Shown here: in pieces, positions 7,564 to 13,534 of the stretch
Layout: every line of letters starts with the position of its first letter
How positions within the stretch are numbered: the stretch's first letter is position 1
Source of the DNA: an uncultured Bacteroidales bacterium
GTDB lineage: Bacteria; Bacteroidota; Bacteroidia; Bacteroidales; UBA932
Assembly: GCA_946549475.1 (NCBI GenBank)
Contig: CAMNQO010000027.1
Span: 1 to 13,534 of the forward strand
Reading direction: 5' to 3'
DNA: 13,534 nucleotides
The notes under the pieces: model-generated
What the model was told of the DNA's origin: nothing
Databases searched by the model: none
What the model saw: the letters and a program-made list of their open reading frames with translations, nothing else
Position numbers and translations under genes: made by a program

Positions 7564-7578
7564 CTGCCAATTTGGCAG
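7564..7578. promoter_or_regulatory. 15-bp palindrome upstream of lon, possible operator
   Basis: CTGCCAA-T-TTGGCAG is a perfect 7-bp inverted repeat around a single central base. It lies in the 163-bp gap between the divergent lon and HU genes, 16 bp upstream of the lon ATG and about 68 bp upstream of the HU -33 element. Its position suggests a repressor or activator site for lon. The binding protein is unknown. Confidence 0.5.
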
Positions 7579-7645
7579 ATATTGCTAATCGGGACGATAT
7601 GGGGCAATGATTGTGCCACATTTTTCAAGAAATATGGAGGAAGGT

Positions 7646-7676
7646 TTTGATTTTTGAAAAATAAAGACTAATTTTG
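7646..7676 (+). promoter_or_regulatory. Bacteroidota-type promoter of the HU gene
   Basis: TTTG (7646-7649) is followed after exactly 19 bp by TAATTTTG (7669-7676), a full match to TTTG-N19-21-TAnnTTTG. The surrounding DNA is A+T-rich and the predicted leader is about 28 nt without a Shine-Dalgarno site. A second TTTG at 7653-7656 has the wrong spacing. Confidence 0.85.
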
Positions 7677-7711
7677 CATGATTTTTACAAACTTTTATAA
7701 AAATTATAGTT

Positions 7712-7987
7712 ATGACAAAAGCAGACATTGTTAACGAAGTTGCCAAGGCAACAGGGGTGGAGAAAGTTGAAGCGCTCGCAGTCGTCGAGTCCTTTATGGA
7801 TGTCGTGAAGGGATCTCTTGCCAAGGGAGAGCCTGTTTATCTTCGTGGATTCGGCAGCTTCATTATCAAGCGCAGGGCTCAGAAAGCGGCACGCAATATC
7901 ACCAAGAATACCACCATTATGATTCCTGAGCACGATATTCCTGCCTTCAAGCCTGCCAAGACTTTCATGGAAGCCGTGAAGAAATAA
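7712..7987 (+). CDS. HU-family nucleoid DNA-binding protein
   Basis: This 91-residue HU/IHF-fold protein binds and bends DNA as a dimer and organises the nucleoid. It begins MTKADIVNEVAK, the usual N-terminal helix. It carries the RGFGSF turn at 45-50, a basic DNA-binding arm from about 52 to 75 containing KRRAQKAARN (in place of the commoner GRNPxTG arm motif), and the C-terminal PAFKPAK at 77-83. Length and motifs are standard for short Bacteroidota HU proteins. It has its own strong promoter and is the first gene of a same-strand cluster; the next ORF starts 18 nt after its stop. Its divergent neighbour is Lon; HU proteins are known Lon substrates in E. coli, though the pairing here may be incidental. 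Confidence 0.96.
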   Translation: MTKADIVNEVAKATGVEKVEALAVVESFMDVVKGSLAKGEPVYLRGFGSFIIKRRAQKAARNITKNTTIMIPEHDIPAFKPAKTFMEAVKK

Positions 7988-8005
7988 TCCAAACACAGTA
8001 TAATT

Positions 8006-8098
8006 ATGCCTAACGGTAAAAAACACAAACGCCACAAAATGGCGACGCATAAGCGCAAGAAGCGCCTGCGTAAGAACCGCCACAAGAAGAGAAAGTAG
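8006..8098 (+). CDS. Very small basic protein (30 residues), Bacteroidota type
   Basis: The ORF encodes 30 residues starting MPNGKKHKRHKMATHKRKK, of which 21 are Lys, Arg or His (11 K, 6 R, 4 H). There is no hydrophobic core, so it probably folds only when bound to nucleic acid, most likely RNA. From memory, near-identical short ORFs stand between HU and RNase G/E genes in many Bacteroidota, usually unannotated or called hypothetical; I could not check this. It starts 18 nt after the HU stop and ends 36 nt before the rng ATG, so it is probably cotranscribed with HU. Composition recalls small ribosomal proteins, but it does not look like bTHX. A Bacteroidota-specific ribosomal subunit protein is possible and unproven. 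A terminator-like hairpin overlaps its last codons. Confidence 0.8.
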   Translation: MPNGKKHKRHKMATHKRKKRLRKNRHKKRK

Positions 8099-8112
8099 TT
8101 TCTCTTCTTTTT
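8084..8112 (+). terminator. Hairpin plus T-run between the small basic ORF and rng (terminator or attenuator)
   Basis: AAGAAGAGAAA (8084-8094) pairs perfectly with TTTCTCTTCTT (8099-8109) around a four-base loop, GTAG, that contains the stop codon's bases. The T-run continues to 8112. The stem is 11 bp but A/U-rich. The left arm is the coding sequence for the final residues of the small basic protein. No separate promoter is visible before rng, so partial read-through would have to feed it. Confidence 0.6.
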
Positions 8113-8134
8113 GTGTCCGCATTTGCCGGTTTCA

Positions 8135-9706
8135 ATGCAAGGAGAGAAAGATTTAATCGTCAACGTACAGAAGGACAAGGTTTCCGTTGCCCTGATGGAG
8201 GACCATCGCCTCGTTGAGTTCAACGAGGAGGCATGTGACCGGAAGACTTGTTCTGTCGGGGATGTTTTTCTCGGCCGGGTCAAGAAATTGTTGCCGGCTC
8301 TCAATGCGGCTTTTGTCGATATCGGGGATGAGAAGGAGGCTTTTGTCCACTATCTCGACCTCGGTGTCAATTTTTATGCCTTTGACGAGTTTCAGAAAAG
8401 GCTCAACCGCAATGCGGATGCGAAAGGCATCTATTCCCATATCAAGTTCGAGAAACCCATTGAGAAAGAAGGGCGTATCGAGAATGTCCTGACGGTCGGC
8501 CAGCCGGTCATCGTGCAGATCAGTAAAGAGCCTATTTCGACGAAGGGGGCCAGGCTGACCTGTGAAATCTCATTGGCGGGACGCAATATCGTCCTGCTGC
8601 CGTTCGGGGACAAAGTCAGTGTCTCCCAGAAGATCAAATCGCGGCAGGAGAAGCGCAGGCTCGAGTTGCTGGTCAAGAACATCCTTCCCAAGAATTACGG
8701 AGCCATCATCCGCACGGCGGCGGAGGGTAAGAGTGCGTCCATCCTGGACAACGAACTGATCACGCTTGTGGAGAAGTGGGAAAATTCCTGGAAGAAACTC
8801 GCCAAGGACAGGAATGTCAAGTTGCTTTTTACGGAGTGCAGCAAGGTGACCGCCCTGCTGCGCGACTTGCTGGATGAGACTTTTACCAATGTCTATGTCG
8901 GGGACCGGGCCGAGTTTGAAGAACTGCGCGACTACATCAAACTCATCGCGCCCGGCATGGAGAAAATCGTCAAACTCTACGAAGGCAAGCAGCCCATCTT
9001 CGACAACTTTGAGGTCACCCGGCAGATCAAGAGTTCGTTCGGCAAGATCGTCCCGATCCGCCAGGGAGCCTATCTGGTCATAGAGCATACCGAAGCCCTG
9101 CATGTCGTGGATGTCAACAGCGGCATCCGGGCCAAGAACAAAGAGCAGGAACAGAATACCTTCGACATCAACTGCTATGCAGCGGAAGAGATTGCCCGCC
9201 AGATGCGTCTGCGCGACATGGGAGGCATCGTCATCGTCGATTTCATCGACATGGCCTCCAGCGAGCACCGCACCGCCCTCTACAAGAAAATGCAGGATTT
9301 GATGCAGGGTGACAGGGCACGGCACAACATCTTGCCGCTGACCAAGTTCGGCCTGATGCAGATTACCCGCCAGCGGGTGCGTCCGGCCACGGAAATCAAC
9401 ACATCGGAGATCTGTCCGGTCTGTCACGGGACGGGGCACATTACTTCCAGCATCGTGATTGATGAGGCAATAGAGAGAAAAATTTCCACCGCTATATCCT
9501 CCCGGCCTGAAAAACAACTGCTCCTCAAGGTAGGCCCGATCCTGGGCGCTTTCCTCAAACGGGGCAAGGGTGTTTTCAACACCGGTTCCATCCTTTCCAA
9601 GTGGCAGCGGAAATATGACTGCAAGATTGTCCTCGAGGAGAGCAGCCAGTTTTCCGTTCTCCAAAATGAATTATATGATGGAGCGGGGAAACGGCTGGAC
9701 CAATAA
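8135..9706 (+). CDS. rng: Ribonuclease G/E family endoribonuclease
   Basis: The 523-residue enzyme is an RNase E/G-type endonuclease for rRNA maturation and mRNA decay in the cytoplasm; it lacks the long C-terminal scaffold of E. coli RNase E. An S1-type RNA-binding region covers about residues 35-130 (VGDVFLGRVKKLLPALNAAFVDIG at its start). The DNase I-like catalytic domain has D326 in VVDVNSG and D369 in IVIVDFIDM, spaced 43 apart as the catalytic pair D303/D346 of RNase E. The zinc-link CPVCHGTG has C427 and C430. The length matches Bacteroidota Rng. The ATG at 8135 (MQGEKDLIVNVQKDKV) is chosen over a TTG at 8111, which would fall in the upstream hairpin's T-run. An 80-residue ORF follows after 11 nt. 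Confidence 0.96.
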   Translation: MQGEKDLIVNVQKDKVSVALMEDHRLVEFNEEACDRKTCSVGDVFLGRVKKLLPALNAAFVDIGDEKEAFVHYLDLGVNFYAFDEFQKRLNRNADAKGIYSHIKFEKPIEKEGRIENVLTVGQPVIVQISKEPISTKGARLTCEISLAGRNIVLLPFGDKVSVSQKIKSRQEKRRLELLVKNILPKNYGAIIRTAAEGKSASILDNELITLVEKWENSWKKLAKDRNVKLLFTECSKVTALLRDLLDETFTNVYVGDRAEFEELRDYIKLIAPGMEKIVKLYEGKQPIFDNFEVTRQIKSSFGKIVPIRQGAYLVIEHTEALHVVDVNSGIRAKNKEQEQNTFDINCYAAEEIARQMRLRDMGGIVIVDFIDMASSEHRTALYKKMQDLMQGDRARHNILPLTKFGLMQITRQRVRPATEINTSEICPVCHGTGHITSSIVIDEAIERKISTAISSRPEKQLLLKVGPILGAFLKRGKGVFNTGSILSKWQRKYDCKIVLEESSQFSVLQNELYDGAGKRLDQ

Positions 9707-9717
9707 CCCCTTCCATT

Positions 9718-9960
9718 ATGCCTCGCGTCAAGAAATCCCCCAAAAAATCCGGCTCACAGAAGAGTGCGTTCCTGGCCCGGCACCGGGAACAGTTGCGCCG
9801 CAAACACCGCCAGGTCATTTATTTCAATGACCCTGAAATGGCGGCCATCGCCGAGTACTGCGACCGTTTCCAGGTGCGCCACCGTTCGGCCCTGTTGCGG
9901 GATGCCATCATGTCCCGCATCCTCGAAGTGCTGGATCAGAACCCGTCTTCGCTGTTTTGA
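9718..9960 (+). CDS. Hypothetical small basic protein with ribbon-helix-helix-like pattern
   Basis: I do not recognise a named family with certainty. The 80-residue protein has a Lys/Ser-rich N-terminus (4-16), a basic segment (21-31, RHREQLRRKHR), then a pattern typical of a ribbon-helix-helix fold. That pattern is a short strand QVIYF (32-36), a helix from about 38 to 51 (DPEMAAIAEYCDRF), and a second helix from about 55 to 74 (SALLRDAIMSRILEVLDQ). RHH proteins bind DNA as dimers through the strand, so a DNA-binding regulator is possible. Similar short proteins of unknown function occur in Bacteroidota as far as I recall. It starts 11 nt after rng and ends 32 nt before metF, and is almost certainly cotranscribed with them. 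Codon use resembles the neighbours, with no sign of transfer. Confidence 0.75.
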   Translation: MPRVKKSPKKSGSQKSAFLARHREQLRRKHRQVIYFNDPEMAAIAEYCDRFQVRHRSALLRDAIMSRILEVLDQNPSSLF

Positions 9961-9992
9961 CAGCGGGCTTCAGACCGTTTCCGTCAGATATT

Positions 9993-10919
9993 ATGAAAAT
10001 TTCAGAAATTCTTGCGCATAGTCAGCGGCCTTTCCCGTCCATTGAAATCGTGCCCCCGCTCAAGGGTATCAGCAAGGACGAACTGCTCGCGTCCGTCGCG
10101 CCTTTCATGGATTTTCATCCGCCCTACATCAATGTGACCTGCCACCGGGACGAGATTGAATACCGCCCTTCCGGGGATGGCCGTTACACCCGTCATGCGG
10201 TCCGCCGGCGAATCAGCGAAACGGCGGTCTGTGCCGTTATCCAGTCCCATTTCGATACGGAGGTCGTGCCCCATCTCATCGGGGCCGGGATGACCCGCGA
10301 GCAGATGGAGTGCCAGTTGCAGGACCTGAAGTTCATGGGGATTGAAAATGTGCTGGCCCTGCGGGGGGATTGCCTGGCGGGCGAAAAGCGTTTCACGCCC
10401 GAGCCCGGCGGCTACCGCTATGCCAGCGAATTGGTGGAGGATATCCGCCGCTTCGAGCAGTCGCAGAACGCCTCTTTCTGCATCGGAGTCGGGGCTTATC
10501 CTGAGAAACATTTCGAGGCGCCGAATCCGGAGATGGACATAGAAAATCTGAAACGGAAGGTGGATGCCGGTGCGGATTATATCATCACCCAGATGTTTTT
10601 TGACAATGCCGTCTTCTACGCTTTCCGGGACAAGTGCCGGGCGGCCGGAATTGCCGTGCCCATCATTCCGGGACTTAAGCCGCTTTCCACAGCCCGCCAG
10701 GTGCAGACCTTGCCCGAAGCATTTTCCCTGGATATTCCGCTGGAACTCGCATCCGAGATCCGGCGGCATGCGGAGGACAAAGCGGCTTGCTATGAAATCG
10801 GCACCCGCTGGTGTGCGGCCCAATGCGCCGACCTGCTCGCGCACGATGTACCGGCCGTGCATTTCTATACGATGGGCAGGGCCGACAATGTCGTCACCAT
10901 CCTTCGGGAGTGCTTCTGA
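9993..10919 (+). CDS. metF: 5,10-methylenetetrahydrofolate reductase
   Basis: This 308-residue flavoenzyme (FAD, TIM barrel) reduces 5,10-methylene-THF to 5-methyl-THF, the methyl donor for methionine synthase. Family motifs are present in order: SIEIVPP at 16-22 with catalytic E18 (E28 in E. coli), YINVTCHRDE at 45-54, NVLALRGD at 119-126 with flavin-contacting D126 (D120 in E. coli), IGVGAYPEKH at 164-173, KVDAGADYIITQMFFD at 189-204, and IPGLKPLST at 225-233. The length is normal. The ATG at 9993 gives MKISEILAHS; an upstream TTG at 9957 would overlap the preceding ORF's stop and is less likely. metH follows in the same reading frame three bases after the stop, fitting a methionine/one-carbon operon. 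No riboswitch was recognised. Confidence 0.96.
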   Translation: MKISEILAHSQRPFPSIEIVPPLKGISKDELLASVAPFMDFHPPYINVTCHRDEIEYRPSGDGRYTRHAVRRRISETAVCAVIQSHFDTEVVPHLIGAGMTREQMECQLQDLKFMGIENVLALRGDCLAGEKRFTPEPGGYRYASELVEDIRRFEQSQNASFCIGVGAYPEKHFEAPNPEMDIENLKRKVDAGADYIITQMFFDNAVFYAFRDKCRAAGIAVPIIPGLKPLSTARQVQTLPEAFSLDIPLELASEIRRHAEDKAACYEIGTRWCAAQCADLLAHDVPAVHFYTMGRADNVVTILRECF

Positions 10920-10922
10920 GTT

Positions 10923-13534
10923 TTGAAGCCCGCAGATCCTCATACCCCCGGTTTATCCTCCCTGCATCCCTCGCAGGCGGGAGTGTCTTCCTCCTTCCGG
11001 CTCTCTTGTGCGCAGGAGGCTCCCTCCGTTCCGGCCCGCCTTTCGCTGCGCGAGGCGCTGTCGCGGCGCATCCTGATTCTGGACGGTGCGATGGGTACGA
11101 TGGTGCAGTCGCTGGGGGCGCAGACCGACAATACCGACGAACTCAATTTGGCGCAGCCCTCGCTGGTCGGCCGGATTCTGCAGCAATATGCGGAGGTGGG
11201 CGCGGACATCATTACGACCAACAGTTTTGGTTGCAATTCCCTGGTGCAGCGGCGGCATCAACGGGCGGAAGACGCTCCGGCGATGGCGCTGGCGGCGGCC
11301 CGGCTGGCCCGTTCTGCAGCAGACCGTGCGTATGCCCGCCGGCTGGCGGCAGGGGAGGACAGGCCCGTATATGTGGCCGGCAGCATCGGTCCGACGGGCC
11401 TGAGCCTGACCATGGCGACCGATGCGTCCGATCCGGCTTACCGGGCGTGTGATTTCAAGGGTTTCAAGGAGGCGGCCAAAGAGCAGATCACAGCCTTGGT
11501 GGAAGGAGGCGTGGATGTCATTCTGCTGGAAACTTGTTTTGACGCGCTCAATGCCAAGGCGGTCATCTGTGCCCTCGAAGAGATGGCTTGTCCCTTGCCC
11601 GTCGTCATCTCGGCTACGGTCAGCGACAAGAGCGGCCGTATGCTTACGGGGCAGACGCTGGAAGCCTTCTATCATGCCGTCCGTCATTGCCCGGGCTTGC
11701 TGGCATTCGGATTGAACTGCGCCTTGGGGGCTGCCGCGATGCGCCCCCTGGTCGAGGAGGTGGCCCGGTTTTCCGATTTGCCTTTGATTTTCTATCCCAA
11801 TGCCGGGATTCCGGACGAGATGGGCCGCTATAACGAGTCGCCCACAGAAATGGCGGAGGTGATGCGCTCATTGGCCCGGGATGGCTTGCTCAACATTGCC
11901 GGCGGCTGCTGCGGCACCACGCCCGCGCATATTGCCGCTATCGCCGGGGCTCTGGAGGGGATTGCTCCTGCCGCTGCCTCTGAAGATGCTTCGGACACTG
12001 TTTGCTCCAAAGGGGCAAAAGGCACAGTTTTTCAAACATCAGCAATGCTTGGCGAACATGCCGTTGAAGCCGCTTGCGTTCATGATGGCGACAAGTTGGT
12101 GGTGAGCGGATTGGAGGCATACAAGATTGACGCTTCGCTGAGTTTTACGAATGTGGGCGAGCGGGCCAATGTGACGGGCTCCCGGAAGTTTGCCCGGCTG
12201 ATTGCGTCGGGAGCCTATGAAGAGGCTTTGTCTGTGGCAACCGCACAGGTGACGGGGGGTGCCAACATCATCGATGTCAATATGGACGATGCCATGCTGG
12301 ACTCGACGGCCTGTATGCGGACTTTCCTGCGTTATGTCTCTTCCGACCCCGCCGTCGCCCAAGCCGCCGTGATGATTGACTCCAGCCATTGGGACACCTT
12401 GGTGGCGGGCCTGCAGAATACCCCGGGCCGCAGCATCGTCAATTCCATTTCCCTCAAAGACGGAGAAGCCGAATTTCTGCGCCGGGCCCGCATCATCCGC
12501 GACTACGGTGCCGCCGCCGTCGTGATGGCTTTCGATGAGCAGGGGCAGGCGGTGACATTTGAACGGAAAATCCAGATTGCCTCCCGGGCTTATCGCTTGC
12601 TTACGCAGCAGGCCGGCTACCGTCCTTGCGACATGATATTTGACCTCAATGTCCTTTCCATCGGTACGGGCATCCCCGAGCACGCCCGTTTTGCCGTCGA
12701 TTTCATCGAAGGTGTGCGCTGGGTCAAACACAACCTTCCCGGAGCGCTGACCAGCGGAGGCATTTCCAATCTGTCCTTCGCGTTCCGCGGCAACAATGCC
12801 GTCCGCGAGGCGATGCACAGCATTTTCTTGTACCATGCTATCAAGGCCGGTCTGGATATGGCCATTGTCAATCCGCAGATGCTCCAACTCTACGATGAGA
12901 TTGATCCCCGCCTGCTCCGGGCCATCGAGGATGTGATTTTCGATCGCGATGAAGAGGCGACCGCCCGGCTGACCGAACTGGCCGGACAGTGGCAGCAAGA
13001 GGGGAGTACCGGAGGAAGTGCCGGTGCCCGGGCGGATGGCAGAGGGTCCGGTGGTGCAGATCTTACGGCAGAGGAGCGGTTGCAGCAGGCAATCATCCGG
13101 GGCGGGAGCGCCACGCTGGCGGAAGATACCCTCGCGGAACTGGAGCGCCTGGGCAGTGCCGTTGCGGTCGTCGAAGGCCCTCTGATGCAGGCGATGGCCC
13201 GGGTGGGCGAGCGCTTTGCAGAAGGGAAAATGTTCCTGCCCCAAGTTGTCAAATCCGCCAAGATGATGCGGCAGGCCGTTCAGATTCTGGAACCCTATAT
13301 GGGAACCCCTGCTGCCCCTCAAGCGCATCTTCCTTTCAATCCTCAGGCGTACTCCGCGACCGTCCGCACCTCCGTTTCCGGGAGCGGTGCCTCTGTTTCA
13401 GAGGGCGCTTCGGACGGAGCGATGCGCAAGCCTCGTTTTGTCATCGCGACCATCCGGGGCGATGTGCACGACATCGGCAAGAACATCACTTCCATCGTCC
13501 TGCAATGCGGCGGCTTTGAGGTCTATGACATGGG
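10923..13534 (+). CDS. metH: Cobalamin-dependent methionine synthase (3' truncated by window)
   Basis: MetH transfers the methyl of 5-methyl-THF to homocysteine via cobalamin. The frame stays open to the right edge, 870 codons from a TTG at 10923. Numbering from that TTG, the homocysteine domain has DGAMGT at 55-60 and zinc ligands C266 (GLNC) and C329-C330 (GGCCGTTP). The pterin domain begins near 407 (SFTNVGERANVTGSRKF, then DVNMDDAMLDS). The helical cap follows, and the cobalamin domain starts with DVHDIGKN, whose H849 is the cobalt ligand. The rest of that domain and the activation domain lie outside the window. No ATG precedes DGAMGT in any plus frame back to metF, so the start must be TTG 10923, GTG 10983 or another non-ATG codon. 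Three low-complexity inserts separate domains (roughly 353-400, 692-713 and 793-834), longer than usual linkers. It is coupled to metF. Confidence 0.93.
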   Translation, partial: MKPADPHTPGLSSLHPSQAGVSSSFRLSCAQEAPSVPARLSLREALSRRILILDGAMGTMVQSLGAQTDNTDELNLAQPSLVGRILQQYAEVGADIITTNSFGCNSLVQRRHQRAEDAPAMALAAARLARSAADRAYARRLAAGEDRPVYVAGSIGPTGLSLTMATDASDPAYRACDFKGFKEAAKEQITALVEGGVDVILLETCFDALNAKAVICALEEMACPLPVVISATVSDKSGRMLTGQTLEAFYHAVRHCPGLLAFGLNCALGAAAMRPLVEEVARFSDLPLIFYPNAGIPDEMGRYNESPTEMAEVMRSLARDGLLNIAGGCCGTTPAHIAAIAGALEGIAPAAASEDASDTVCSKGAKGTVFQTSAMLGEHAVEAACVHDGDKLVVSGLEAYKIDASLSFTNVGERANVTGSRKFARLIASGAYEEALSVATAQVTGGANIIDVNMDDAMLDSTACMRTFLRYVSSDPAVAQAAVMIDSSHWDTLVAGLQNTPGRSIVNSISLKDGEAEFLRRARIIRDYGAAAVVMAFDEQGQAVTFERKIQIASRAYRLLTQQAGYRPCDMIFDLNVLSIGTGIPEHARFAVDFIEGVRWVKHNLPGALTSGGISNLSFAFRGNNAVREAMHSIFLYHAIKAGLDMAIVNPQMLQLYDEIDPRLLRAIEDVIFDRDEEATARLTELAGQWQQEGSTGGSAGARADGRGSGGADLTAEERLQQAIIRGGSATLAEDTLAELERLGSAVAVVEGPLMQAMARVGERFAEGKMFLPQVVKSAKMMRQAVQILEPYMGTPAAPQAHLPFNPQAYSATVRTSVSGSGASVSEGASDGAMRKPRFVIATIRGDVHDIGKNITSIVLQCGGFEVYDM

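Noticed and set aside
7591..7630. On the minus strand, CTTGAA and CCCCATAT upstream of lon resemble an E. coli sigma-32 heat-shock promoter.
   Set aside because: The spacer is 19 nt, longer than the usual 13-17, and Bacteroidota generally lack RpoH, so the match is probably chance.
6499..7650. Long open frame (383 codons) antisense to lon and extending past its start.
   Set aside because: It mirrors lon's G+C-biased third positions, has no recognisable protein features and no start signals; the lon protein is unambiguous.
8570..9664. Antisense open frame (364 codons) over rng.
   Set aside because: The rng reading frame carries all catalytic and zinc-link residues; the antisense frame is a shadow.
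10002..10943. Antisense open frame (313 codons) over metF.
   Set aside because: MetF motifs fully explain the sense strand, and no promoter or protein signature supports the antisense frame.
10920..11040. Possible SAM or other riboswitch between metF and metH.
   Set aside because: Only a short bulged hairpin is visible; no known aptamer core could be recognised, and the stretch reads as open frame continuous with MetH.
12039..13328. Long open frame (429 codons) antisense to metH.
   Set aside because: The sense strand encodes clear MetH domains without interruption; the antisense translation is low in hydrophobic pattern and looks like a codon-bias shadow.

Overview
The window comes from a Bacteroidota (probably Bacteroidales) chromosome with fairly G+C-rich coding sequence and A+T-rich gaps. 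Three things support this. Two promoters fit the phylum's TTTG-N19/20-TAnnTTTG pattern (before ung and before the HU gene). Genes start without Shine-Dalgarno sequences. The order HU, tiny basic ORF, ribonuclease G/E is one I associate with this phylum. Nothing points to a phage, transposon, CRISPR array or genomic island: this is a housekeeping region, and I do not see a complete novel system in it.

Layout. Bases 1-923 hold the C-terminal two thirds of an AzgA-type purine permease, closed by a strong terminator (977-1014). An A+T-rich gap (924-1190) holds a G9 tract and a perfect 10-bp inverted repeat, then a NIF3/DUF34 gene (1191-2171). Convergent to it is a three-gene minus-strand operon, ung-coaD-(double thioredoxin-domain secreted protein), with both junctions overlapping as ATGA. 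Its promoter begins inside the last codons of the next upstream gene, lon (5152-7548, minus). lon and the HU gene diverge from a 163-bp gap that contains a 15-bp palindrome and the HU promoter. From 7712 to the right edge all genes lie on the plus strand: HU, a 30-residue K/R/H-rich ORF, a hairpin with a T-run, RNase G/E (rng), an 80-residue ribbon-helix-helix-like protein, metF and metH. metH runs off the window inside its cobalamin domain.

How the genes work together. metF makes 5-methyltetrahydrofolate, which metH uses with cobalamin to methylate homocysteine, so this pair is one pathway step in one transcription unit. HU, the tiny basic protein, RNase G/E and Lon belong to nucleoid, RNA and protein quality control. 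Ung (DNA repair) and CoaD (coenzyme A synthesis) are translationally coupled to a predicted exported thiol-redox protein of unknown role.

The most noteworthy observations are: Ser/Gly/Ala/Pro-rich low-complexity inserts between domains of otherwise conserved proteins (NIF3, the thioredoxin protein, MetH); the absence of any ATG in the 170 bases before the conserved MetH core, which forces a non-ATG start; a near-perfect inverted repeat overlapping the ung promoter; a terminator-like hairpin whose left arm is the end of the tiny basic ORF; and an unassigned RHH-like protein just ahead of metF.
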